NCBI GenBank assembly: GCA_014549065.1
Contig: JACDOX010000034.1
Location: forward strand, 4,907,065-4,971,064
DNA from: Cardinalis cardinalis
Lineage: Eukaryota; Chordata; Aves; Passeriformes; Cardinalidae
Direction: 5' to 3'
Length of the DNA stretch: 64,000 nucleotides
The notes below the pieces were generated by a model. The model saw nothing but the letters and a program-made list of their open reading frames with translations, was not told where the DNA came from and ran no database searches. Below are positions 1-11,435 of the stretch, piece after piece. How positions within the stretch are numbered: position 1 is the first letter of the stretch; each line of letters opens with the position of its first letter. A program made the translations under genes and the position numbers.

Positions 1-3000
1 GAGCAACAACAGCTAATAACATTGTCATGTGACTAACTAGTTCATGGATTTCTTCTGTTCTGTTGAATCAAAGGCAACATGGTGTTCAGTGGAGGCCAGG
101 GCCTTTTAATCTCTTCTGAGTGACAATGTTTGCAAATGTCGCATGTTCTGCAAAATATTCTGCAATTATAAAGTAACGGTAGCTGTTAAAAGTCTCATTC
201 TATGCCTTTGATCTATCAAATCTGATCACAGTTCTTTTGTAACTTGTACTCTGTGCTGCAGTCACCATTACATCTCAGATCTGAGAAAGCCAAATGATCC
301 TTTCCTGCTGGAATTGAGTGACTTGCNACCAATTCTGTTTTCTCTAAAAGTGTCACTGAGGTCATGATACCAAGTACTTAGGCATNTCAGGGAACAATAA
401 GCATCATCATTGCTTCTTTATTCTTATAAGGTAATTAATTTGCATAACAGTAGTTACAAATATTAGANGTAAACCAAAGTAATTCCCTTTTTTTGTACTG
501 CTTTCCTTTTTACATAGCCACACATTGAAATGCTAAGATCTGCAGGAACTCTTCTTCATCCTGAAGTTATACACTGCTGCAGTTTTTATTGTGTGTGTGT
601 TAAGGTAAATTTAATGCTACTGCGTGGATTCTTTAATTAGAAGTACATCACATTTACATGATGAAAATGGCTTATTCCTAACAGAGATGCAGGAAGAGCA
701 TCAATAGGCACACTTCATTATTTTCCTTCAAACACAGCTGTTAAAAAAATGGTCTCTTGGACATGAGCATCGCATATTGTGCAAATCTTCTTGGTTCTAG
801 GTAGGAAAAGTTTGCGTAGATCTAGTGTTCTCTCTGAAGTTGAANTTAGTGTCAGCTTTTCATCATTGGTTGAGTTACAAATGCAGTTTCTTGGTGAAAT
901 TTTTATTTTGTAGAAATACGAGGTCAGACCTAGATTCATATTAGATGATGGACACATTTTATTTTATACAGAGTATATGNAAGAACAAATGGATAAGCAT
1001 ATTAAGTTCCTGAATCAGTCTGGAATGACTGCTGGAATAATCTTAATCNTTACCTTTTTCTCATTTGTATTTGCTATATTATTGTATATCTCTGTTATTT
1101 GAAACACAGTTATGTCTAAGTTAGTTACTCTCTTTAGTATAATTATATTCTCTTCTACTTTTTTTGCAAAGGAGAGACAACTTACTGTTCCTTCTTCCTC
1201 AGATGGCAAGCAGAAAGTACACATGCTGCTTCTGCAGAAGGAAGCAGCTCTGTCACTAAACCCTGATGGCTCATCCAATTCCAATAGATTTTCCTATTGC
1301 TTTTTTCTATTCAGATGNTTAAAAGATCTTTAGTACTTTTTCCTGTACTCTGAGTAGTCCTGAGGTTGTTGCTTGTCATTTTCCTAATCAGTTGTTTACA
1401 CAGCTTTCATTTCATATCATATCCAGTCCCTTTTATCCACAATTGCATGCACTCATAAATTATTCTAGTTCTCCTGCAACCATAAAGCATATATTCAGCA
1501 TGAAGGATCCATTATGTTAAAATCCATATTTTTCTCCCATTTTCTCCGTATTTTATTCGCAGTTTTCCTCAGTTCAGAGCCCTCACCCATGACAGGTCAA
1601 AATTACTGAGAGATACACATAGGGAAATATATTGAAAGATATTATATTNATAAAAGGGAATAGCATCTGAAATNAAAAAANGGATATGCTCTGAATAGTA
1701 TTTCACCATAAGAGATTCTGAGTGTNGAGATTCTACCTAGGAATTTGATGAGATCTCAGGGCTGTTATATTTCATATTTGCAGATTTCCTCAGATTTCAG
1801 CTACGTTTGATATTAGTAGTCAGATCTACAACAAAGAAATACAGACTGAATAGATCTTTTGAGGATAAAAGAAATACTCAGTTTTTTATTACAACCCAGA
1901 AGTTGACTAATCTGATTAAGGCATAATTTATTCCAGTGTTGGAGTGCTAGTTCAGTGCTGACTGGAGGGCATGTTGATCTGCCCTGTTACAGACTCACTG
2001 TTTTGTGTCATTCACTGTAGGCTTTATGGTTAAACCATGTAGGTGTGTTCCCCCTCATTCAGTTAACAATTTTTTTTATTTTGTTCCACTCTTTTCTGTC
2101 TTTACTTGCATTGCATGTGGGAATATTGGAGTAATCTTAGTTACCATGTTGTTTTCTGTCTAGGATTTGTACTTTGCAACTTGATGGGGTTTTGTTGTGA
2201 NCTCTGGGCTTTCTTATCCTTACAGATAAGAACAATTCTACTGAGGCTCTTGTGCATGTTTTTCTTAAAGGATGCCCAGTAGTCTTGGTTTAGAACAAGC
2301 AGTTAAAAAAATGTGACTAGCTAAAATTAATAAAGCTTTAGAAATGTAAAAGTGANAGTGATGTATTTAGGCTTGTGTCCTTCAGCAGCATTTCTCTGAC
2401 CAAGTAGCAGAGGAAGCAGCTACCTGAAGAGCTGTCTTTTTAAGGTGTTTTACATTACTTTAATAATTCTTTTTCTAATCATCTCCAGGTCTCCTGTTCA
2501 AGATGGTTTTTGAGTTTCTCTGACATTTTTTGCTGATACCATACCCTATTGCCTGGAAATACAGCTGTAAAATAAACTGTGCTAAAGCTATTGGTGAAAA
2601 TTGTGTCTGACTCATGCCAGAAGGAATTCATACCTCTAGAAGACAGGGAAGAGGAATAAAACAAGACATTGTGAGTTTGGTCTGAATCCTGTTCAGTGTT
2701 TCGCCTTGTGCTTGAATCCCCCAATGCGGTTCCTGAATTGCTTTATTGCAGTTGAATTTAGATACATTCAGTGTGTAGGATGAGCTCTGTTGTCTGAACT
2801 ATGTGATGAATGTTTGTTTTCCTTCCTTTTATAGATATGTATGTAACATATGCACATACTCATGTATGTTCCCCTTTTTGAAAATAGATGGCATTAAATG
2901 GAATTAAAGGAAATGATTACCCTNTATCATTAAATGATCAAAGTAGAGAGTTCAGCAGAGCTCTTGACAATGCCAGCACAAGCTTGTGTTATCCTGTTAC

Positions 3001-4640
3001 TGTATTGTTGTGTTTATCCTCACCTGCTGAAAATTCTGTGAGTGGATGGTCNCTGGACATTACATGATATGAATTGCGCAAAGGCAGGCGGTCAGGAGTT
3101 NGTTCCTTCTCCATCCCCATCACGTGGGATTAAGGTCCCTAAGGAACCTTGCAGCTTCTGANCTAAGGAAATGCATGGCCCTTCTGGCTGGATATCCTTC
3201 AGTAGGCTTACCCAGAGGTGCAGAGAGGGTCAGGGAGAAGATAGGACCANGTCTCAGTCCCACAGGTACATAAAAAGGGGTGTCTGAAGTAGCCAGCCGT
3301 GTGGGGTGCACTTGNCACACACAGAACTATTTCATCTGGTTTTATGTCCAGGGAGGTAAAATCCCAGATGTGGGCAACAGGCAAGCAGTGTTACAGAANC
3401 TGCTGCTTCTTCTGAGGCTGTGTCTGAGTATAGGGGCTCCATTCAAGCAGAATAGTTATTAACTTATGACCAGGAAGGCATGAAAGAATCATTGTTAGCA
3501 GCTTAAAAATGAGAGGACTACAAGGCACTTGATAGCTATTAGTTTGTTTTGACAAATGGGTTTCCCTGTGCTTAAATTGTAGTTCTTTAAGCTTCTGAAT
3601 TAATCTGTACACAAAAGGTGTGTAGGGAGCAGGGGAAGTAATATGAAAATGTAAATTATCTAAGCCTACCCATAAATGTGTATTCAACCTTAAGACCCCT
3701 CCAATTCGGAAAGCACTTTACCCTGTGACTAAGTCTTAATANTTTTAAGGCAACTAAAGTGAAAAGCAACAAACTACTTTTATGAACTTAGACTTTAGTT
3801 ACATAAAAGGAAGTGGAAAAAGCCCACACTAATATTTTACTATTCTTTTGCTTCTACAAAAATATTTTTTCTAGTTTCACATATTTAGTATGTTCATCTT
3901 ACTGACCTTAAAAAAATGAACTTTTAAATATACTAAACCAATTCATTTAATTTTCTTAGTGCACATATTGTATCACACTCCTAAACATGATTCTGGCATT
4001 CTGTGCTTTGAAATGTTTTTAATTATTTTTATGGTTTATTACATTTGGAAGCAATCAATAAAGTTTTCTCTAGTATTTAATTGAATATTAATGAGTCATT
4101 TAATGGAGTTGATAATGACATGAGTGAGAAATTTTAAATNACATAAAAATTTAGTTCTGGCATTTAACATTAGTTAACAGTGCTTATATGATTTGACAGA
4201 AGGAGGGATAGGCATGGAACTATTATACTTTTATTGAGCTAATCTGTTTCTGTGTGTGGATTTTATAAAACATGTTATAAGGCATTAATGCAGTTATCAG
4301 TTTTGCAGATTTAAAGGGGTTAAAANCACAAGATTATTTGCATAAATGAAGATTGACAAATGATCTGGCGTAGATGAACAGTAGGATTTTTATCTCCTAA
4401 GTGGTTTTATTGACTGTAAAGTATTAGAATGAGAATTAATTTAACAGTGATGTTTTCTTCTTGCTACCTGACAATTTAAATATGTCANTCCTGAGTAGTG
4501 GTGTTAACTCACAGTAGAGTCAGTGCAGAGAATCACAATGTTTCATGCCTGGTTGAATAACAAGAAATTGAGAATAAGGCCTGCTGACTACAGGGGAAAA
4601 AAAAATCAGCCACTGAATTAATTTTGAAGCACAAATTGCA
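1..4640. other. TRPC6 intron 1, AT-rich stretch without recognised genes
   Basis: No open frame here resembles a known protein and there is no GC-rich block that could be TRPC6 exon 1. A slightly GC-richer block at about 3100-3450 includes TATA-like cataaaaagg and may be an old, unidentified repeat; no terminal repeats or target duplications could be seen. The rest looks like unique intronic DNA. Confidence 0.5.
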
Positions 4641-4641
4641 G

Positions 4642-4712
4642 TACTTATACACTGAAAGTGTACTTATTTTAGTGTATAAGTAAATGTACTTATACACTAA
4701 AATAAGTGTATA
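4642..4712. repeat. perfect 46-base palindrome with a third half-copy
   Basis: Arms 4662-4682 and 4687-4707 (21 bases each, acttattttagtgtataagt plus a final a) are exact reverse complements around the 4-base loop aatg. With G-U pairs the stem could extend about four more pairs in an RNA. A partial third copy, tacttatacact, lies at 4642-4653. It may be a fold-back (MITE-like) relic, a local template-switch product, or a small hairpin RNA. No function is visible. Confidence 0.85.
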
Positions 4713-4715
4713 TAC

Positions 4716-7639
4716 ACTACAATACACTGGATATATCTGAGAAAGTCATTAAAAACATAGAANNTATCTTGGCTTTAGACAAATTGTTNAAGTATCTACT
4801 GACAGAACTTCANATATTCTTACAGATGACAGTCAGGATGGGAGAACAAGTGCTGTTGTACAGTTCTCCTGCAGTAGCCTTGAATCTTTGAAGTTTCAGC
4901 TTTGTTTATCCATCTCACATCTCTGAAGATTGTTTATTGAAGGTGAAGTGTATTTGACTGGGTATTGCTGGATTTATATAACACTTTCATTTCTANTTAT
5001 AAGAATTGTGCTCTGTTTCCTGCACTTCTCCAGATATTGACTGGTTGGCTTTTCCTTGTGCAGGCTGAAGGGCTGTGTGGATTCTCAATTACCTGGATGA
5101 CTTACATTCTTACTGATTAAACTGCCTTTTGTCTGTGTTTTGTGANGAGTGTTGTGTTTTGATTTGAGAACCTTAAAAATTTGTGTTTTTCATTGTTAAG
5201 TGGATGACTGGATGATTTCTAATTTGCAAAACTACAAAAAAATAAGTTCACTGTCATCCACTTTCTTTAATGTCAGTTCAGGCCTCTTTATGTTTATCTT
5301 TGGAGTTCCTATCATTTACAAAAACAATTCTTTGGAATCACGGTACAGATGATGTCATAAATGCAATTGAGACACAGATAAATATAATGGGAGTAATGGG
5401 CATTTATGCATGTCAGCATAACTGGGAAAAGAAGAGTGGTTTTGTAACAACTTGCACCATCTTGAGATCACCTTTATTTATGGCATTGACTGTGGGAAGG
5501 GAGCAGTGTTTGTGCAAAGTTTATATAGATGGACAACACTGAGATATATTTTATTTGAGGACTAACTTANGATGAACTTTAAAAAGCCTCATACATGCAA
5601 AGCCCTCCAAATAGTAAATTTATTTTAAGAAAGTGAAGATTAATTTTTCTGATTATGGGTGCTCAGATTGTAACACCACTTACAGAATGAGGAACTTACT
5701 GCATGGGCAACTATAACTGCTGTGAAAATAAATGTCTTTGATTATTTTTATCTGGCACTGGATTTAAAAGATCTCTGATTTTGTGACTTTCAACTGATTT
5801 TCTTAATGTGAGCTTCAAAGTTTGATAAAGTTGATCATGGCAGAGTGTTTTTATGTGCATTCTTTCAAGTGTTATCCTACTGAAAAGGTACTAGTTTGTC
5901 AGCAACTCAGTACTCATTTAGCTGTATTTTTCCAGTTACAAGTGTAATAACTTCAAGGAAAGTTAATGGTGACCTTCAAGCCTGNAAAACACTGAAACAT
6001 TCTCAATTTTAAAGTTACATCTCAATATATATAGTACTCTCTCAGGCTGAGAGCTTTCATTAGGGACTTCTATACTGTGAGTTGATCAGATTTTGATTTT
6101 GGGACTTTCTGGACCAGATAGAGATCATGATTGTTTTTTTTGCAATAGGTGTAGGTTTCCAACTCAGGGCAAATGGATACTGTGACTTCCATATCCTAGG
6201 GCAAGTTTAGTGAAGCAGATTATTATCTATGCTTTCTTTACTCTAAAATGTACATTTCAATGACCAAAATTCCTGTTTAGAGCCTGAAGGCATCATTGCA
6301 CTTGACACAATAATTCACAATAGAAGGGCTCTGTAACGTATTCTCATGTGGGTATTGAAATGTCAAAGGGTTGTGTAGATCACCAGCTGAAGTCCTTAAA
6401 ATTTAGCAGCCCTTTCACCTTCACACAAGCTTAAGCATCCTAAATATGGCCAGTAACAGTTGGTAAAAAATAAGCTACATTTCAATCAGCTAGATGCTCA
6501 GAGGGAGAATTAGAAGTCTGTCTCTTAAAATGAAATTTCATGTTTGTAGAGTTGATTCAAAATGTGTTATAAAAGGAATATGGAAAATATTAAAATAATT
6601 TTTTCAAAGCCTATCAGAAGCTTTCAGTTCTAAAGTCAAACAATGTTTTCTTTGCCATTTCAGTTTTTAATAGCTCTATCANATAGGGGTGATATTTTGT
6701 GACTACNGAATGGTAGATATANCAGCCCCNTTTTAAGAACAGAATACAAGGTTTTAGACAGAAAATTGAAGAAAGGAATAATATGACAAAATGAAATGTA
6801 GNCAATTGCCAGCTACTGCAAGATTAATTGTATATTAATAAGAAGGAGTTATTTAATTAAAAAGTAAGAGTTAATGTACCAGGNCTCAAGTAATCCATTT
6901 GATATAATGTCATATAGGAATTTATTTGTTAAGTTAGGAAATATTGTTGTCATTGAAGAAATCTCTTTGGTGGAAGGAAATAAGAGGTTGAATTCTGGTT
7001 TCCAAATGTTTAACTGCTACAGTTTTTTGTGCTATAACTCCTTGCCTAGTTCAAGGAAATATTTTTTTCTTTTGTCTTTGAAGCATTATGTATCTGGAAC
7101 TTTTTTGTGCAGTGGAGGTCCTCCCAGATCAAGAAGCAGCAATCCAGTTCCTTCAGGTTTTTTTAATACCTCTTTCCTTGACTTTTAATAATTTATTACC
7201 ACATATCACACCTTGCTGGTGATGATTTGGTCCATCTTCAATCACTTGTAACATAGTTGCCTCTCAGAAACAGTTCCTGTTTCTTGTGTTTCTCTGCTTC
7301 CAAAATATACTTATTTATTATTCCAAAATACACTTATTTATTTGCTCAGAGAAGATCCAGCTAGTTCATGTTGCACATGGTATTGTTCAGCTGAGTTTGA
7401 ATGATTTCAGTCTCCAGCAGTGAAGACTCCACAAATTATTTTGTCAGTCTGTGCCACGGGGNAGCATTTTTTCTTTAAACAACATCNGAATATATTGTGT
7501 TGCAACTTCTGCTTTTTGCGTCTTGTCCTTTTACTGAGATGAGTCTGGCTCAGTTGTTTTCATATCCTTCCAGCAGGTCTTTATAGAAAGCAGCAAGATC
7601 TTTGCATCAGCTTTCTTTCCTTCAAGATGGTTAAGAACA
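4716..7639. other. TRPC6 intron 1, no recognised features
   Basis: AT-rich intronic DNA. Only a small imperfect duplication near 7305-7342 (aaaataNacttattta twice) stands out. No coding similarity or recognisable mobile element was seen. Confidence 0.45.
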
Positions 7640-9540
7640 GTTTCCTCAATCTCTTCTTTCATTTCTTGAGCTCCAGCACTGTTGAGCACTTGCTGGCCTT
7701 ACCCTGTTGTGTCCATGTCTTATTTTTGTCNTGTGAGTCCAGAACTGGACACAGTACTCCAGATGTNCCCAANAGAGTCTCAACAGTGCCCAGAAAAGGC
7801 TAAGGATGACTTCCCTTGATCTGCTGGTAGCGCTGTTACTGATANAGCACCGTACAGGGTTCATTGTCCTTGCCAGAGGGGTACATTGCTGAGTCTTCTT
7901 TACCTTCAGGGTCTTCAGATCTTTTGTGGAATGCTGCANATTCTCCAGTTGTTCTCCAGCTTGCTGCATTGGTTTAATCTGTCCTGGACATAGACTTCAC
8001 AACTGCCTTTGATGAAGTTTGTTACATTTGGCCCATTTCTCTGGTCTACCCTTTGAACAGCAGCCCTACCTTCCAGTGTATCGACGCTCCCACCATCTTC
8101 CCAAAGGTGTGCTCTACCTTGTCATCCATGTCACACATTAAACACTATTAAACACTAGTGTTATTCCAGGAGGGGTGCTGGTAACCAGCTGTAGCTGGGC
8201 TTTGTAGTGCTTGTTGCTACCCTTTGAACTCAAATAGCCTGGCATTTTTGTGCTCACATTATCCTGTCCCTCTCCAAACCATATTGCATCAATTTGTCTG
8301 CCCTACTGGGGGGTCATATTGAAGGCCTTGCTAAAATCAAGGTCAGTGATGCCATAGCTCTAGCTTGGTGCAGGGAGCCCAACACCTTGTCATGGAAGAA
8401 GGTCCGGTTATCAGATGTGATTTGCTGCCTTTTCCACCTTGTTATCCATCATGTGTGGGAAGTGTCTTCTGGGAGAATTTACCACAGACTTCCTGAGATA
8501 CTGATTGGGCTGATTCACCTACAGCTCTGCACAGGTTACCTCTGGGGAAGCCCTTTTTTGAAAATGGGTGAGACATTTGCCTTTTTCTGCAAGAATCAGG
8601 AACTTTCTCAAATGCCAAAACCTTTGGAAGATAGTACATGACAATCTTGCAATGGTATTGGCAAGGTCCCTCAGCAACTTCACATGTGTCTGATCTGATC
8701 AGTTGTACTTGTGTATATCCAATTGGTCCAATTTAATCTTCTGGTAATGTAGGTAATGCTTTACTTCCCTGCACTCTGATACTTGGCTCACAGACTTCAG
8801 AAACTTTGCCTGTCAAGGCAAAGAAAACCAGGCTCCTTAGACTTACTCATTCTNTTAGGTTCACTGCCACCTTGAGGAATGGACCTATCTTCTCTTCAGC
8901 CTTCCTTTTTTACTATTTGGTTTCTCTGAAAACCTTTAGAGTTTCTTTTAATTTCCTTTGCTAATTGTAACTTTACCCAGACTTTGGTTTACCTGTCTCC
9001 ATCCCTGTGTGATTGGACAGCATCTTTGTATTGAATCAAATAGTTTCCTCCTTCTTCCACCATCCCTGTGCTCCATTTTTGGATCTGTGCTCAGTCAGGA
9101 CATTGTTGTTCATTCATGCTGGCCTCCTTCAATGCTTTTTTAATATATCACAAAGGGCTCTTTCCATACTTTTGAGGAGGGTGTCCTGAAAACCAACAAG
9201 TCCTCCTTGACTTTTTGCCTTCCCACAGGATGCTGTTGAATAGCTTTCTAAACAAGGTCATGTTTGCTCTCCTGAAGTCCGAGATTCTTAATTCTGTTGT
9301 TTGTCTTGCTGCCTTCTTTCAGGGTTTTGAGCTGTACAACCTCACAGNTCCTGATGACAAGGCTGTTGATGACCTTTGTATCTTACACCAGTTCTTAGTT
9401 TGTGTGTAACAAGTTGGAAAGTTTCTTGTCCTGCTTATTGCATAATCCATATAACAGTGTCTCAAACAATTCCCTTCACGGTTTAAGAATTGAGAGTGTT
9501 TCTGGACCTGCTTCCAAATGTTCATTTTCATGGAGCCACC
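7640..9540 (-). mobile_element. CR1 LINE relic, ORF2 (endonuclease-RT linker to C-terminus), antisense to TRPC6
   Basis: Read on the minus strand this is a long, decayed piece of CR1 ORF2. Near 8305-8340 the reverse complement encodes DLDFSKAFN, the CR1 form of the reverse transcriptase LDFSKAFD motif. Near 7735-7770 it encodes HLEYCVQFW, typical of the ORF2 C-terminus. Sequence from ~8700 to 9540 resembles the region before the RT domain. Many stops, frameshifts and an internal AT-rich insertion show it is dead. It lacks the 3' tail. The plus-strand open frames across it are meaningless. Confidence 0.85.
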
Positions 9541-9955
9541 TTGTTTTCAACAGTGAGAGAGTTTACTGGGCAGAGTGTCTGTAGTGAAACATTCATTTTA
9601 ACCCATGTAGAGGTCGATGAGGATTAGCCTCGCAGGTGTGCCATGCAAACAGTTGACTAAACTTGTGAAGAACACTGTACTAGCTAGTGCCAATTTAAAG
9701 AACACATTTATTTGTTCTGTAANAGAAGACTTTCATTAGCTCTAAAAAGGAGAGAGATACAGAACAAATGATATATAAATTTAAGTGTGTGTCTGTTTGT
9801 GTTCTCCCAAGCACTCAGCCAGTCCCAACCTGGGAAAATTTTGAGTAGAGAGTTTGCTGACAGTAAGAGACAAGTGGTCTCTTAAGACACCCTCTGCCCC
9901 TCACCTGCTATATTGGTTTCCCTTGCTCTAAGAGTCCACTTCCTGCTGATTCTAG
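9541..9955. other. TRPC6 intron 1, spacer after CR1
   Basis: No recognisable gene or repeat. The sequence from ~9590 is AT-rich and may be the flank of the CR1 insertion. Confidence 0.4.
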
Positions 9956-10021
9956 AAGGAAAGCCTGAAGGAGTAGCTGATTGATTAAAGGAAAGCCTGA
10001 AGGAGTAGCTCTTTGATTAAA
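9956..10021. repeat. two-copy tandem duplication, 32-base unit
   Basis: The unit beginning aaggaaagcctgaaggagta occurs twice back to back (9956 and 9988) with differences confined to a few bases near the end of each copy. Confidence 0.85.
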
Positions 10022-10633
10022 CCTGTCCATGCACACTTCCAAAGCCCTGCACCTGACACATACCCTGGAAGCTTCCGGGATCACAGTGTCCATTCCCCTT
10101 TTCCATCTTGCCCACTCCCTGCCTGTCTCCATTTGGCTTTATACTAAAGAACCTCTCATATGCAGGTTGGGAGGGAGCCGTATAACTCTGCAGATTTTTC
10201 AAAGCAGAGTTTGGACTTGATCCTAATAAATAAATCTCCGATGACAGTTTAATCTAGCTGCATATTATAGCCACAATGTAACCATTGAAAAGAATCTTCT
10301 CTGACAATATGCTGGAAGGNAGTATATTTATAGTTATGAAATAGAGGTGTAAATGTGTTCTCGAATTTTTCTAATAAAATAAAAATGGGTCATAGTAGCA
10401 AAAAGGAGAAATTGGCCAGAGCAACACTTGTGAATTTATTGTATGATAGTATTTAATTGAAAAGTAAAATCCCCAGTGTATGGGGTTTTTTTTATGTTTT
10501 AAATTTTTTTTTTTTACTGTGTGCAGTGTTTCTACTGGGTGTTTTGCTTCCATAAACTCCTCTGGATGGTACTTCTTATCAATTTATTGAAATGAATTAT
10601 GAAGGTTTTGTGTTTGTAGTGGCGGACTTTAAA

Positions 10634-10672
10634 TCTGTGTATTGATGTAATTCTGTGTATTGATGTAATTCT
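10634..10672. repeat. two-copy tandem duplication, 18-base unit
   Basis: tctgtgtattgatgtaat is present twice in direct tandem without mismatch. Confidence 0.85.
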
Positions 10673-10875
10673 GCAGTCTCCTCCTGGATGGAGATGCCAT
10701 GGCTTGTGCTGAACTGGAGCTCTTCAGCCAGGACAGGTCAAAGATGGCTCCTGCAGATTCCCCATCGCATTGTCAGTCAGCGCTGCTGGAGACACGTAGT
10801 ACTCTGGGTTGGTCTCTGCTGGCCCACATTTACTCCAGTGCTGCAGTCAGTTGTTCCTCATAATCCCAGAGTGAT

Positions 10876-10920
10876 GGGACACTGCAGGAGTCATAGGGAC
10901 ACTGCAGGAGTCATATGGAC
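10876..10920. repeat. tandem duplication, 20-base unit
   Basis: gggacactgcaggagtcata occurs twice in tandem, followed by the start of a degenerate third unit (tggac). Confidence 0.85.
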
Positions 10921-10968
10921 AGTTTCTTGCCAGCACGGTAGCTGTAGGCTGTTTGTGCAGTGTAAGTT

Positions 10969-11435
10969 CACAGAATCACAGAATATGCTGAGTTGGAAAG
11001 GGAGCACAGACCATTGAGTCCAACTCCTGGCCCTGCACAGCAGCATCNCCAGGAGTCACACCATGTACCTGAGAGCATTGTCCAAACACTTTCTGAACTC
11101 TGCCAGGCTGGTGCTGTGACCACTTCCCTGGGGAGCCTGTTCCAGTGCCCAGCCACCCTCTAAGTGAAGAACCTTTTCCTGATACCCAACCTAAACCTAC
11201 CCTTACACAGATTCAGGCCTTGGGTCCTGTCACTGGTCACCAGAGAGCAGAGATCCATGTCTGTCCCTCCTCTTCCCCTCACAAGGAAATTTTAACAGCA
11301 ATGAGGTCTTGCCTCAGTCTCCTCCAGGCTGAACAGACNTCAGCAGCTCCTCAAACAGCTTCACCACCATCCCCTTCACCATCCTCATGGCCCTCCTTTG
11401 GACACTCTCCAATAGCTCTGTCTTTTCAGCACACT
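10969..11435 (-). mobile_element. CR1 LINE, 3' part, antisense to TRPC6
   Basis: The left end reads cacagaatcacagaatatgc, the reverse complement of the CR1 3' tail, then gagttggaaagg and a block (..gagagcattgtccaaacact..) that is the antisense of CR1 3' UTR and the end of ORF2. It stops near ctttggacactctcc, a common truncation zone. The element is less decayed than the 7.6-9.5 kb relic and therefore probably younger. Confidence 0.88.

Noticed and set aside
3100..3460. Solo LTR around a TATA-like cataaaaagg
   Set aside because: No clear TG...CA ends, target duplication or second copy could be found.
8294..8641. 115-codon plus-strand open frame
   Set aside because: It is the antisense of the CR1 reverse transcriptase region, which reads sensibly only on the minus strand.
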